From Pseudogymnoascus destructans (lineage: Eukaryota; Ascomycota; Leotiomycetes; Thelebolales; Thelebolaceae): DNA of 64,000 nt. The notes beneath the pieces were generated by a model. The model searched no databases. It saw nothing but the letters and a program-made list of their open reading frames with translations, and was not told where the DNA came from. Each line of letters begins with the position of its first letter. Positions within the stretch are counted from its first letter, which is position 1. Where the stretch lies: contig NW_020167540.1 of the NCBI RefSeq assembly GCF_001641265.1, positions 310,001 through 374,000 of the forward strand, in the 5' to 3' direction. The translations under genes and the position numbers were made by a program. Below, piece by piece: positions 31,847-44,253 of this stretch.

Positions 31847-32615
31847 TTAAAGATAGGATCTATTGGATTTAAAGAAACATGGTGTGACAGTTGTAAAGGC
31901 AAGGCGATCGGTTACTGCCTCCATTTTGAGTTTGTCCAGCCAAAACTAGTCAAGATTATCAGATCAGCCGGGTTGTGCCTGGCTTACAATTTAGAAACCT
32001 GTTATGGAAACGACACAATAGCAAAATATAATTCACAGCTACATTTCCTCTTTTGGCTTACATCGAGATTTGTATATATTTACCAAGTGACATTTCGAAT
32101 CAAGCCTGATGTCTTCATCGGATAGTCGTAAGGAGTACGTTTGGGGAACGACAGGGCCGAGTAGAGACAGAAATGGAGCACGAGGGATGTGGCATGATCT
32201 CCTGTAGTTCTGCACGAGATGTGAAGGGGTGGTGTTCTGTCATATAGCCCGACTAATTAGAATGGTAAAGTCAAGAGTCTCACAGCAAAATATAAGGTAG
32301 ACTCATCTGCTAGCGCAGCAAAATTTCCCCATTTCCATCCAGTGTTAACTAGCTCAGTAAACCGCTGTGCTGATTAACATAAATCAGCGAGACGCTTGCC
32401 ATGGCTCCCCAGAAACATCTTCTTCGGGCTATTCCGCCTTATTGGAGCTGATACTTAACATTCTCATCTTCTTAATCTTTTCCCTCAACAACTTCTCTCG
32501 TAACGCACTTGCTTCTTTCTGAGGGCCTTGCTGTGGCACTGGCTGGTCGGCACTGGCCTGTCATCATGCGCAGAGGTCAGCCAAGGCCAGTCCATCTAAG
32601 CCGGCGACTTCATGA
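31847..32615. other. Convergent intergenic region
   Basis: About 770 bases between the 3' ends of the Nudix and PWI genes. No gene, RNA or repeat was recognised. Confidence 0.45.
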
Positions 32616-34332
32616 TCAGGCACTACCAACCTCTTGATCCTTTGTCCCCGTCATCTCCGCATCATCTTTTGCTGGGCTGTGGGGTCTGCTGATGCTTCTG
32701 GTTCTCGTCCTGCCTCGAGGGCTCTGAACAGACGATGGCGATCGTCGTCGTTCATCTTCCTCAATATCAGCCCTTTTGATTCTTTTGGTACTAGGGGGTG
32801 AGATGGAGGAGGTGTGGTGTCTCCGCGGCGCATATCGTTCAATAGAACCCCTTCTCTTCCTCTCCCTCCTCGGGCTCCTGGCTCTACTCCTGCTTCGGCT
32901 GACGCTTCTCGACCGGCTTCTGTTAGTAGTTGGGCGCTGTCGAGGAGTTAAGCTGCGTTCGTCTCGGCTATGACTGCGAGTTAGCCGGTGCTCGTCACGG
33001 TCACGGCCCTTACGACTTGAAGTAGGTTTCGGTCTAATTAGATCTCTCGCTGGGGTTACGGAGAATTGTTTTCGCATCGGCGACTTGCCTCGGATGGGTG
33101 ACCGTGAAACGGAGCGGTTACGAGAACGAGAACGGGAGCGGGAGCTGCTGCTGTCTCGGCGTCTTCGGCGAGACTTCGGTGGAGGAGAGCGGCTTTCGGA
33201 GGGGGATGGCGACCTCCTGCGTTTCCGCGGTGCTGGGGATGGAGATCGATAGTCGGATGATGAGTATGACCTTCGGCGGCGGCGATCCGGGCTGTGTCGC
33301 CTACTTCTCCCACCACGGCCGCGGTAGCTGTCTCCGCGTCTATTTGAGGATGGTGATCTGCTTATTGAGCAGTTTCGGCGACGAGGCGGGGAAGCGGATG
33401 GGCTTGTTGAATGCCGACGTTGGCGGGGACGGGAGCGCGAAGATGACGCAGATACGGGTCGTTTGTCCAATGCCGGTGATGGCGATGTTCGCCTGTTATC
33501 GTCCCTCCTCCTACCGCCTCCTCGTGGAACATATGAGTCCATGTCTCTTGGCGGGGCACGCCACTGCCCAGGTGAGCGAGACCTGCGATGTCCCCCTCGA
33601 TTGTTGTCTCCACCACGCCCAAAATCACGATCTCCGCGCCCGCGGCGCCAGTTGTCGTTGCGCATCCCATACCCGCCCCTTCCACGCTCATTTCGTTCAC
33701 GGTTTCGGATGGAGTCCATGTCTCGTTCACGTTGGCTATCAATTTCGCGCCTGCGCCTCGCTTCTTCAGCAGCCTTCTCAGCTTCGACCTGGTGTGTTTC
33801 TGTCAGCGGGAGATCAACATGAAACGATAGGACAATGCCAGTTGTACCTTTTCCTGGATGAGCTCCAGCTTCTTGGCCTCGAGTAACTCCTTCGGAACAC
33901 CTTGAGGGCTATTCTGTGCACTTAGACATAGCTTCCACAACTCTTTACAAAAGGCGGGAGTATCATTTTCCAGGAAGCCTGTCAGTTGGATTTGTAGTTT
34001 CTTAATTTCGGGCTGGAACAAATGTTAGATTGGGCGAGGCACGAGACCAACGGCTGTAGGTGTTGTAGAGACATACGTAACGAGACCCTTCAATCAAGTT
34101 GAAGCATAGCTCTATAACCACATCATCTTCGCTTCCAAGGATATCCGAAATCTTGCCTGCGATCCATCTGAGGGAAGAGAGGTTAGCTTATCGACCGGAG
34201 TGTGGTGGTAATGGCTGTGGAGGCATACTTTCTCATAACCTCAAGGTTAACCTTCTGCATGTCCACCTTCTGATTAAACTCTGGAGGAAACTTTGTCGCT
34301 TTCAAAAGCTTCTGATCCACGGTGGTCGCCAT
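32616..34332 (-). CDS. PWI-domain, SR/RG-rich splicing factor (SRRM1/SRm160-like)
   Basis: Four exons on the minus strand: 34332-34229, 34167-34077, 34012-33848 and 33788-32616 (510 residues). The three introns (61, 64 and 59 bp) are GT-AG, and the codon phases agree. The first 120 residues are a PWI fold, with VMRKWIAGKISDILG and VIELCFNLIEG before the exon-3 helices (QIQLTGFLENDTPAFCKEL). A charged helix (EAEKAAEEARRR) leads into a long C-terminal region of RG, RS, SR and RRR repeats. In animals SRRM1 bridges exon-bound SR proteins and snRNPs and binds nucleic acid through the PWI; the same nuclear role is inferred here. Confidence 0.88.
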
Positions 34333-34594
34333 GGCTCCTGGTGGGTTTCAACGACTCCGTGTCGTCGTTGGTGGTGGTTGGTTGTTGAGGTTGTCCTGAA
34401 ATTCAAAAGTCGTTGGTCCGTGCACGGCTGGACGCGCGCGCCTCGCGTTGTACCTCAGTACAGTGCTAAAGTGGACGCTTACTCGTTCTTCTTCCAACCT
34501 TTTATCATAAATATGGAAGGAACACAGGAACAAGGGAAACTCTTCCGGACAAGGCAAGGCAACATGGTAAGCTCTATATTTCATATATCAAAAT
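34333..34594. other. Divergent promoter region, possible short upstream exon
   Basis: An ATG at 34513 opens 18 codons that end at a perfect GTAAGC donor (34567). This could be a first exon of the plus-strand gene, but no phase-compatible acceptor was found, so it is not joined. Confidence 0.35.
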
Positions 34595-34745
34595 GTACCT
34601 GTTTATACTCTCTTTATATCTCAACTACCCTAAAATCTCCCGAACGCCCACCGATATCATAATATGCTCTCCGTACCTGTTTATACTCTCTTTATATCTC
34701 AACTACCCTAAAATCTCCCGAACGCCCACCGATATCATAATATGC
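34595..34745. repeat. 78-bp direct tandem duplication
   Basis: The block beginning GTACCTGTTTATACTCTC (34595-34672) is followed at once by a second copy (34673-34745) that matches it throughout its 73 bases. The second copy supplies the ATG used as start of the downstream gene. An exact duplication this long is recent. Confidence 0.92.
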
Positions 34746-36208
34746 GTTGGATTCCGCCTCGATCTCGCAATCCTAGAACCCCATCACAACCTCGCTCATC
34801 TGCGCAGCGAGAGTCGATTGACTTATTTCCAGAAGATAGCCCTATATCCAGCAATTGGGAAAATATCAGCCGCTCAGGTCTAAATGACAACGGCTGTATA
34901 TTACAGGAGACTATTCCTCGTCAATATAACCCACCTCGTCGTTGGACTAATCAACCTGCTGTGGGAGATGCTATTCTCCCTGATCCGGATGGACTTATCC
35001 AAGCCATATATGCAGAGGAGAAGCTTGGATGGAGAAGTGGCACTGCAAGCCAGCCAGTAGCTCCCCAGGTTCACCTAGACATCCTTGATCATCCTCCAGC
35101 AGAACTACTGCCCGATTACTTGGCAGCTTGGATGCAACGCAATCCGGATATTCATGCTGCTCTTCCTGAACCAGCAACAATAGGATCAGACCAGCATGCT
35201 TTCGAGCCACATAGCGACCTGGGAGATGAGACAACATCGGCTGATACGTACCACGACGCTTCAGACATACCCAGCCATTCAAAGTTGCGTCCAAGTTGGC
35301 AAGATGGCGCCATTGTCTCCGAAGACCCGGGACTCTCTGCCTCTGTAGATGGCGCTTCTTATTTGAAGCCCAGCATAAGCTCTCCAGTTGCATTACCACC
35401 AAAGAAAAAACCCAGACAATTCCCCCTGGCTATTCCCAAGCCCTCTTTCAATTTCATACCAAAGAAAAGTACCGACCCTCCAAACCAGTCGGCCAGATCA
35501 AAGTCGACCCTCCCAAAATTGCGAGGGAGAACCAAATCAGACGAGACACCCAAACCAGCGACAACAAAAAAGCTGAGATTTTCATCAGTCGTACACAGCA
35601 GCACGCCACCGACAAAACGAAGAATCTCTCTCGGGCGGAAGAAATCCGATACCTCTATGAAAAGCAGTCTCGCCGGACCACGCTCGGGGGAGATTTCTCC
35701 TCTCACAACCACCAAACCAGAAACTTCCTTTGCTCTTGCCGTCTTCGCAGAACCCACCGACATCCCCACCGAGCCCCGAGACGCCCCCGGCTCAACCCCC
35801 AAACCCAAACACCACAAACCCTCTAAATTCTCCTCTTTCAAACCCAAGAAACGCACCCCCCTAACGCGCCTCTCGCCCACCGCCATTGCCCCCGTTCCCG
35901 GCCAGCCTTACGAACACATCCCGAGTCCCGAGGAACCCGACCCGCGCAAGAAATTGCGGCTCGGTCGTTATGAGAAGGTTAAAGCTGGTACTCAGCGCGC
36001 TGTTCGCCAGTGGCGCAAGTTTACTTTGCGGAAGAGCGTGTTGCAGATCATGCTGGGTAGGCGGCTGGCTGGGCCTGTGGCTGCTAATTTGAAGGTTTTG
36101 GCGGGGAGAAAGATGGTGTTGGAGGGTGGACCGGGGACTGGGTTGTGGGGGATAGCTGATGGCGGCGGGTTGGGGGAGAGGAGTTTGTCGGGGAGGGCGG
36201 TGGGGTGA
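34742..36208 (+). CDS. Unrecognised basic, Ser/Pro-rich protein, up to 488 residues
   Basis: A single open frame from the ATG at 34742. The protein is acidic and Pro-rich in the first 200 residues, then strongly Lys/Arg/Ser-rich with several KKxRxSLGRKKS-type blocks. A compact C-terminal segment contains RYEKVKAGTQRAVRQWRKF and VLQIMLGRRLAG. I do not recognise the family. The true start is uncertain because the ATG lies at the end of a tandem duplication and an upstream mini-exon is possible. Confidence 0.5.
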   Translation: MRWIPPRSRNPRTPSQPRSSAQRESIDLFPEDSPISSNWENISRSGLNDNGCILQETIPRQYNPPRRWTNQPAVGDAILPDPDGLIQAIYAEEKLGWRSGTASQPVAPQVHLDILDHPPAELLPDYLAAWMQRNPDIHAALPEPATIGSDQHAFEPHSDLGDETTSADTYHDASDIPSHSKLRPSWQDGAIVSEDPGLSASVDGASYLKPSISSPVALPPKKKPRQFPLAIPKPSFNFIPKKSTDPPNQSARSKSTLPKLRGRTKSDETPKPATTKKLRFSSVVHSSTPPTKRRISLGRKKSDTSMKSSLAGPRSGEISPLTTTKPETSFALAVFAEPTDIPTEPRDAPGSTPKPKHHKPSKFSSFKPKKRTPLTRLSPTAIAPVPGQPYEHIPSPEEPDPRKKLRLGRYEKVKAGTQRAVRQWRKFTLRKSVLQIMLGRRLAGPVAANLKVLAGRKMVLEGGPGTGLWGIADGGGLGERSLSGRAVG

Positions 36209-36411
36209 GTGGAGCAGATGTTGGAGAATAGGGATAGGGAGTTGGCGACGTTTGTTGGCATGCTACATTAAATAAATAGTCTCCCGTCTGTACCACGCCC
36301 CTATGAAATGTCTTTGCACGAAACACCAAAATGGTCAAGCTCGTAAGATTCTATATAGTTTTTCCAACACAAGCCATAGAGCAACAAAGCTACAACACCA
36401 AAGGCGCAACA
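36209..36411. other. Short convergent intergenic region
   Basis: About 200 bases between the ends of two converging genes; nothing else recognised. Confidence 0.4.
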
Positions 36412-39400
36412 TTATCTAGTAGGCATCATCCCGATCCCAGGCAGCCCGCCGCCTCCCTCACCCGCCCTTTGCCACGTCCCTCCACCCCCATTCTTCTGCA
36501 CAAAATTACTCATTACAGTAGCAGTACTGCTCCCACGTCTCTCGACAGGTAACCCTCTACTTGGCGCTTTGGGCGCGGCTCTCCTACTCGGCGCCGCGGC
36601 GCCACTTCCAGCACCACTACTCCTCTTCCTTGCGCCTCCAGCCCTCGCTCTTGGCGCTCTGGCTGCACCTCCAGTGCTTCCGCCTGACGTCCTACGGGCG
36701 TAGGGCTTCCGTGACCCTCCGCGGGCCTTGCCTGCCCCTCCCCTCGGTGGCTGGGTCATAGCGGGCCTGATTGGCTCACCATCCGATACCTCCTCGTCCT
36801 CGTCTGGTGCAGGCATGGTCTCTGCAAGTCGCTGGTTGAAAGCTTGAGTTGCTGAGTTAATCTGGCGGTTCTGGAACCACTGGCTCGTCTCGCCCTGTGA
36901 GATCTCCTCTTCGTCGGCCTCTTCGTCATCGTCGTCGTCAAACTTGGCGTCGTCATTGTCGCTGACGAGGTCTATGACGTTTCTGTGGTTTTGGTCTATA
37001 TCTCGGTCCTCATTGTGTCGCATCATTGCGTCGTATTCGGTGTGGAAGCGTCGGATTAGCGCCACGAATTTGGATCCAAACTTTTCTACTTGCTCTTGGT
37101 TGACGCCTTCTATAGATTTGATGTCTTTCAGTTCCAACATCCAATTGATGCACATCGCCCGTAGCTGGGTTTCCGTAAAGATTGGCTTTCTGATCCCTCT
37201 GCTGTTGCGGATTTCTTCGTCTAGTTGCTTGGCCTCAATAACAAAGTTTGAGATGACATGAATGTGAAGAGATGAGAGGTTTGCTTCGGTCATCAGAACA
37301 TCATTCGTGATGCGGGGTCCGACATCTCGTTTGGATCTTTGAAATAGCGCAGGCCTGTTGCCTTGGCGAACTGGCTCGAAGTCATCGTCCTCATCATCAT
37401 CAGTAGATACGTGGTCATCGGGGACAATAAATCCATCTTCAAATCCATAATTGTCAGATTCTTCCTCCTCTTCCTCGTCCTCTTCCGCCTCATCGTCAAT
37501 ATAAGGATTCTTGCCCTTGCGTCTGTTTGCCGCCATAGAGACAGGAGAAGATACGTTCGTTGACTGAGGATGGTGCTGTACGCCCCGCGCAGCCGCAACG
37601 CCAGTGAAGTCGCTACTAGCCTGGGAGGCTTTATTGGGGCGGCTTGCCTTAGCTGCACCCGGAGATGAAACCCTGACAGACACCTTAATCTTCCTGCGGC
37701 CTGTTAAGAAATCTTGGAATGATTTTCCGAGCTGCATGATTAGCTAGGTAACATAAGGTAGGATGGGAACTTACTTTCAAGTATGCAGTGGCAAACCCGG
37801 CTTTGTTGATTTGGTTCACTTCTTTGAGGGCATTCTCGCTGACAAGACGATATAGCAGGGCCTCAACTTCGTTTTTGTGTAGATGCTTCACTTGACCAAA
37901 GAGGCTCATTTTGTCGAGATTCAAAGAGACGATTTTAGCTGACTTGTTGCCACGGTTGCCACGCATTATGTCGGCGTAATTGACCAGAGTAAGGTTTTCC
38001 GTATGAAGCTGTCGGACAATACTCAAAGCAATTCGAGTCTCTTTTGAGCGATCAACAGCCTCGTAAACACTGGTGGAGTTGCAGTTATCGCAAGTACCAT
38101 TGCAATCCTCCTTCTGAAATCGTTCGCCAAAGTAGGCAAGAACTTCTACTCTGCGGCAATCCACTCTGTTCTCGCAGAATTGGGACATTCGATTTAGCAT
38201 TGATCGCTGCCTGTCTTTTTGCTCGTGACTTCCGTCGCCATCTTCAATAAATTTCCGAAGGACGGTGGTGTCCTGATAGCCGTAATATAGATAACACCCG
38301 GAGAGTTTTCCGTCCCTACCAGCACGGCCAGTTTCTTGATAATAACCCTCCAGACTTTTCGGCATTGTCTGGTGTATTACAAACCGAACGTTGGCTTTGT
38401 CGATTCCCATACCAAACGCAATAGTAGCAACTATGACCTGCCACTTTCCTGCCTGCCAATCCTGCTGCACTCGCTTCTTTTCTATTGGTTTCAAAGCAGC
38501 GTGGTAGTGGCATGCTTTGATGTTATAACGTGTAGAGAGTTCATCGGCAACCTTCTCGCAATTTTTGCGAGAAAGAGCATAAATGATACCAGTTTGCCCT
38601 TTATATTTCTTGGTGATGATCTCCACTATACTTTTCATCAACTCTTCGTGTTTAGGCTTGGGCCTCACTTCATACGTCAAATTGGGACGGTTGAAGCTCT
38701 GTGTATACTGTTGACAACCTTCCATCGCAAGATTATGGATAACATCGACTTTGACGTTTTCTGTCGCTGTTGCTGTGAGGGCCATGATTGGGACGCCTGG
38801 AAATCTAGCTCGAACCTCCCCTAGCTCTTTATAATCTGGTCGGAAGTCGTGTCCCCATTGGCTCACGCAATGAGCTTCGTCGATTACAATGCGAGCAAGT
38901 TTGTGCCTACGATGGAGAGACGCAAACCTGCTAAGTATCGCTTCGCTTTTAGTTACCATTTCAGGTGTGACATAGAGTAGTTCAACAAAGTCCTCCGGGA
39001 TGCGTTCTTCGAGTCCCGACATTACCATATTTTTGTAGCTTTGTGTCACTTCGCTATTGATCACAAAAGCCTGGATGCCAAGTTTCTGGAGATGGTCCAC
39101 TTGATCCTGCATAAGACTCAGAAGAGGAGAGATGACAATAGTGACACCACGTGTGGTGCCTGAGCGGATAATCGCTGGAAGCTGATAGCACAATGATTTC
39201 CCGCCTCCAGTCGGCATGAGAACAAACGTATCCTTGCCTCCCAATGTAGCGTTTATAGCCTCAAGCTGATTTTGTCTGAATCCCCTGAGGTGGAATCGCG
39301 CCGTTAACTTTTGTTTGACTTCACCTGACCATTTATGTTTCATAAGGGCAGCTGACCCTGCATTAACAGACAGGGACATGTCTTTGCTGCTGCTTAACTT

Positions 39401-41977
39401 TGGCCTTCTAGAAGCTGAAGGAGTTGAGGGGGGAGGCATAGAAACTTCGTGGGTGTCAGCTGCAACACGACCTGAACTAGCCTCACCTCGATCCCAAGAC
39501 TCTGCAAACTCAATCATGTCATCGTCATCATCAAAGTCGCCATAATCTTCTTCATCCATATTGCGAGTAATGGGATCAAAGTTGCCGAGCATATCATCTT
39601 CATCTTCAAAATCTTCTGGGCAATCGAAACGGCTGGGAGCACTTTGCATCATCGCCGGCTGATAGTTCATCCTATCAGATTGGAGGGAATTCTGGGCGTT
39701 GCGCTGAAATTCTGTACTCATATTGGCTTGGAATGTGGATGAAGAGCCAGCGTTTACAGGACGGTACTCTTTGGCGGCGGCTGGTTTTTGGTTCGTTGTC
39801 GGCTGCATTCCATTGGAGGGCATCTGGGTCTGGTGGACTATTTGAGAATCGCAATATAAGCTAGACGGTGTTCTGGATCCGAGCAATTCTGTTGATTCTT
39901 TGGCCTTTTCTGTGTGCCGTTCAAGTTGTGCCTGCTTGCCACTATTCGTCAACCCTTCGATTGCTAAGAGGTCATCAGCTGTAACTCCACATGCTCTAAC
40001 TAGCGATACTATTCGAGCCTCTATTTTGTTGATATTGTGTGTGATGAGTGGAATCTCGTTTTCAAATCCCCCAACATCGCGGGAGGTCTCTAAATACGCG
40101 AAATAATCGGCCTTGGTTTTTTCCTTCTGGTTGCTTAACTTGGCGTGCTTTTCATACAGTGGAAGCAGGTCTGTGGCCGCGTTTCTTTGCTTTGCCAGCT
40201 TCTCTCGCTCAAGTTTCATATGTCCAGGCGCGATTTCGCCGGCGTCAAAGTATTCGCACATAACCCTACGGTTTTCTTGGAGCCTCTCATTCAGTAGGGA
40301 CAAAAATTGCTGTATATGAGACGGCTTGTCCAGGAAGATGCCGAAAAGCCTTTTATCTTCTTCTGGCGATGATGATGACGGAATTTGCTGGCTCGAGGCG
40401 GTGCTTTGCTTGGGGATTATTTGAGAAGTGGCTAACCTAGTTGGCGAATCTCGCTGGAAAGGAGATGGAAAGCTCTCTTGCTTGAGATTGCTGACAGCAG
40501 CCGTCTTAACTGACCCGTTTCGGGACGCATCTGTACCAAAAAGCGGCTCGTTTTTTAAATGGCCAAGCGATTTGTGCTCTACACTTTGTTCCTTTGATGG
40601 TGATTTGAAAACGGTCCTCCGAACGATACTGTCAACCTTCATGGGTTCGGGCACATGTGCATCCGCCCATTCGGCTTGGGAAATAAGGTCGTCGTCCTCA
40701 GAGTCTTCTATGATGCGATCTTTCTGAAGAATCTGATTATTCCGAGGCGCTTTTATAGAGGGAGAAATCGATCGGTCCGTCAACTGTTTAAACGGAGAGT
40801 TTTCTTTCTTCAAACCGCTAACAACGGGGCTGGTCGCATTTTGAAACTTCGGACTCGCCATCGCAGACAATGAACGCTTGTTCTCACCGACATTACCAGG
40901 AGTGTCGTGCGATGCCATTCGGCTAAGTGCCCTGCGTGTGCGGGTTTTTATCCGACTCACTGTTTCAACAACATGATACTGCTCTTCAAATTCAGGCTCC
41001 GAGTTTGCCGCCTCCACACTTGGTTTGATCGGTTGGTTGGCTCTTTTTTGGTTTCGAGTCTTTGAATCGACTGTGGAGTACGGTGGCGGCGGCTCATCAG
41101 GCTCGATGAGTGTGTCGATGTCAATAAATTCTTCCGAAAGACGCGTTGGCCGGCAATTTTCTTTCTGAGAGCTTGCTGTCATCAACTCCTTTCTCGGTCT
41201 TTCCCTAGTCATTTCGTCGCTTTTTCGCTTCGTCCCTCGCCTGGGTGAGGCCCTGGAAGCATAGTCTTCACGCCATAGCGACTGAGGCTCGCCAAATTCT
41301 TCCAGCGACGAACTCCTAACAACCTCCTCATCTCCGGTAAGATCCACTGGCTCGATATTGCCATGGCTCACAGACGAAAATTGTGGTTGCTGCCTGGGTA
41401 GTTGTCCTGGCGTCTGCCGCGAGGTTTGTGGGGCGTGGGTAGTCTTTGGAATGGCTGACGTTGGCTGCCTCGAGGGTGTACCTGCAGATGCACCTGTATA
41501 TTGTCAGAAAATAAAACTAAGAAGAGATTGGACCCATCACGCACCGTCTTTATGGAATGAGGCGGCGTATGCAGCTGCAATAGAGGAAGGTGTTGTGGTA
41601 CCTGGAGCCCCCTCGGGAGTTTGCTGATTGTATAGAAGTTTAGGTCGGGATGACCGCGATGCAGAGGCCAGCTTTGCCATATTACTTTCCTCTGCCTTCC
41701 GCGCAATTTCTCTAAGAGGGCCCGCTTGGTTGATGTCTGACGATGGGTTGGTGTGCCCCAGCCTTGTTGAATTATCGACGTCCAGATGGGGATCGAAACG
41801 CAGTCGTTGTCTTTCTAAATGCGTAGTACTGGTCTCTCGAATGGAGGCATCAGGGCTTCTTTTCTGTAATGTGGCTGCTATTGCTGTGGAGCGATGGACC
41901 GGGGCGCCGCAAGAAACAACCGTGGGCCTGCTCTGTAACAACCAAGAAATATGACTGTCGAGATTATGTAAAGTCAT
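36412..41977 (-). CDS. RecQ-family DNA helicase (Sgs1/BLM/QDE-3 type), three exons
   Basis: Exons on the minus strand are 41977-41545, 41493-37775 and 37731-36412, with GT-AG introns of 51 and 43 bp; the product is 1823 residues. A long disordered, acidic N-terminus is followed by the helicase core from about residue 880. It has MPTGGGKSLCYQLP (Walker A, near 904), the RecQ box VIDEAHCVSQWGHDFR (near 1019) and TGRAGRDG (motif VI). The zinc site CENRVDCRR with CDNC and an RQC winged helix follow, then, in exon 3, an HRDC domain (TETQLRAMCINWMLEL, near 1560). The acidic and Gly/Arg-rich tail ends at TAA 36412. Such enzymes unwind recombination and fork intermediates in the nucleus; in Neurospora QDE-3 also feeds gene silencing. 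Confidence 0.93.
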
Positions 41978-42458
41978 GGGGACATATGGCTGCACACATC
42001 TCGTATGCTTCCCATCTGCGAAGCGAAGACGTGTTCGAGAGATGGTAAGATGTTGAGCTTGGAGTGAAGTAGTTGTCGATGTGACCAAGGCGGGTCAGCC
42101 TTGAAGTTATTCGTCGCGGTTGATTTGGCGCGTTCGTTGGTTTAAAGTTTACGCATCAGACGCGCAATCATGTGATCAAATCATTTAAGTGGGGCTGACC
42201 CCTCCCTACCTTTCTTCGTTGGTCCCTCTCACTCACATCAAAACTTTATTAAATTCCATATTTACTAATCAGCATCAGCGCCTTGAAAGGGACTATGATT
42301 GAGGTGGACCTAGGCTTAAACTGAGTCGTTGAACTATCGAGCTTCAGTCTGCGACTCCCCCCAACAGTGTTATCACACTACTGACTGGCATAGATGAGAT
42401 TATGGCTGAGGCTGAAGGAACTGTTCATTTAATGGATAACCAAAAGGTATATTGACAA
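41978..42458. other. Intergenic, nothing recognised
   Basis: Upstream region of the RecQ gene and downstream region of the broken phosphotransferase gene. No other feature was recognised. Confidence 0.4.
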
Positions 42459-43379
42459 TCAGTCAACCCGTAGATCCTTAACCCTGGCCTCCGCCCAATC
42501 CCCCAAACGGCCGAAATATCCTTCCGGGTCCTGACCTCGCCAATCCCGTAATGCAAACCAAAGGTGGCGTTCATCTTTGCCCGCTTTGATTGCACGCTCA
42601 TAGTTTGGCGCGTGTTCGAAGAGAACCTACGGGGAGACCATCATTAGCTTTTTCCAAGTATGCCAAAAAATCTATTAGGCGACTGGGAGTACCTTGGAAT
42701 ATTCCGTCGCCCATGAAGTATACTTCTGGCCCCCCTCCACTGTTGTGTCATCAGGCTTGTCATTGACGATGGGGCGGCATTCTCAACGATAACTAGGTTG
42801 ACAGGACTGACTGCCATTGACGGATACAAAATTGCCGGCACTATACATCCAGTCCCCCAGTCATATAACGACGTCACGAGGGGTCGGCCGTTTGCTTCTA
42901 CCGCAATAGACATGTTGTGAATACCGAAATCGCCGTGTTCTAAAACAAGACGGTAGAGCGAAAGGCTCATCACCCGACTCGTTGTCTTCTTCCGGCATTA
43001 TATGTGGAATTAGATGCAATAGCGACTGCTTGGCTGCAGCAACTATGGGGCCAACAGTTACGTCGTCCGACTCCCAAACAATCATGTCATCTATCTTCCC
43101 AATTGTCGCCTCAATTTTAGACAGGAAAAAGGCGACACAGAAACTCACGTGTAGGGGTGACAGGAATGGGAACGAGTCCAGTTTGTGTTCAAAGAGGCGT
43201 ATCAGGAACCAATCGGCAGCAAAGTTGAGGGGACGGTTGAAGTTAAAAAGTGATGCACGGATTTGTGCTGACTGGGTGAGAAGTCGGACTTTAGAAAAAA
43301 TTAGAAGTGATAATTTAAATACACGGTGTACAACTCGGTGTTGTGCGTCACAACACCAAGTCGCGCACTGGCCTACCAC
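42459..43379 (-). pseudogene. Aminoglycoside-phosphotransferase-like (APH) protein, frameshifted
   Basis: The catalytic loop LVLEHGDFGIHNM of the APH kinase-like fold is clear. It is preceded by a helical segment (GPIVAAAKQSLLHLIPHIMP) and followed by SLYDWGTGCIVPA. After a frame change come EGGQKYTSWATEYSK, a GT-AG intron (about 42628-42693) and DERHLWFALRDW up to a TGA at 42459-42461. The frame breaks near 42940, just before the catalytic loop, and again near 42778 in a C run. The N-terminal lobe is not securely defined. Fungal genomes hold many such genes with unknown small-molecule substrates. Both breaks are single-base, so sequence error is possible. Confidence 0.65.
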
Positions 43380-43561
43380 TTCAAAATATAATTAAGCAAC
43401 CATAACACATTAAATTGACTATGGAGGCGTGTACCAAAAGTCCTTGCCGGGCTAACAGTGCCAAGTAATGTGGCGTTCGGGGGTAAAAATCGGGGTAAAG
43501 TCAGTAAATAGGCATCGTCAATTCGTATTTTGTAGAGTAGAAGATAATACAGATATTAAAT

Positions 43562-43960
43562 ATGCCTTCATACTCTCTTGCAACGTGAGCTCAAGCTATA
43601 GGACTCCGAGCTTATGGAGCTACATATCAACAAATTAAAGAGGATACAAAAATTTCCGAGCGGCAAGTGTGGTACTACATGGCTGAAGCACGCCGCCGTA
43701 GATATAATCCAGATATCGACAAGCAATTACTCGATAAATATCTTATTGATGCCCATCGAACAGGACGCCCTCAGAAACTAAGTGCAAATGGCGAAGAGAC
43801 TCTTATAAAGAGTATAACTCTTATGTCTTCTCGCTAGATGGCAAGCTAGTCATGACAGGTTAAATGGATCAAAGAGTGTGGCTCTGGAATTCTAAGACAG
43901 GAGCGGTGTAGCAAATTCTCAAAGGTCATTCGAGCTAGGTGTGATTTTGGCCCTAGAAAT
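43562..43960 (+). pseudogene. Transposase N-terminal fragment (helix-turn-helix, Tc1/mariner-like)
   Basis: A frame beginning MPSYSLAT shows a DNA-binding helix-turn-helix (GATYQQIKEDTKISERQV) and then a second one (GRPQKLSANGEETLI). TGA and TAG codons interrupt it, fitting C-to-T changes. No DDE core follows, because the sequence switches near 43960 to a probable Copia LTR. It is a dead fragment. Confidence 0.55.
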
Positions 43961-43974
43961 CTAGTAATCTCCAC

Positions 43975-44163
43975 TGTAGGAGCCAGTGTTCCTATGGTTC
44001 TTAGCGGGGCAGAAGGTGAAAACTCTGCACTAAAATCGATGTGTTACTTGGGGGTTTCAGGGGTTATAGAAGGCTCCTCTAGGCCTATAAATACTACATA
44101 GTTACATTAGAATAGAAATGCAATTGAATTGATTACTACACTGTGGTGATACTGGCTTCCGCA
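43975..44163 (+). repeat. Probable Copia-type solo LTR
   Basis: The segment starts TGTAGGAGCCAGT and ends ACTGGCTTCCGCA, so its termini carry an inverted GGAGCCAGT/ACTGGCTTCC pair inside TG...CA. It has a TATAAATA box at about 44087 and a block (CAATTGAATTGATTACTACAC) resembling the CAATTGAATTACTACAC of the intact Copia LTR. No clean target duplication was found. Confidence 0.5.
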
Positions 44164-44253
44164 CCATTAGGAAATTACTTAGTGCACTGTACTACACCAT
44201 ACAAACCGGCTGTAACCTACTCAGGGTATGCGAAAGCAAGTTTGAGTATGCCA

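Noticed and set aside
33098..33886. 262-codon plus-strand frame opposite the PWI/SR gene
   Set aside because: Complement of RS/RG repeats; the minus strand has four phase-consistent exons and a clear PWI domain.
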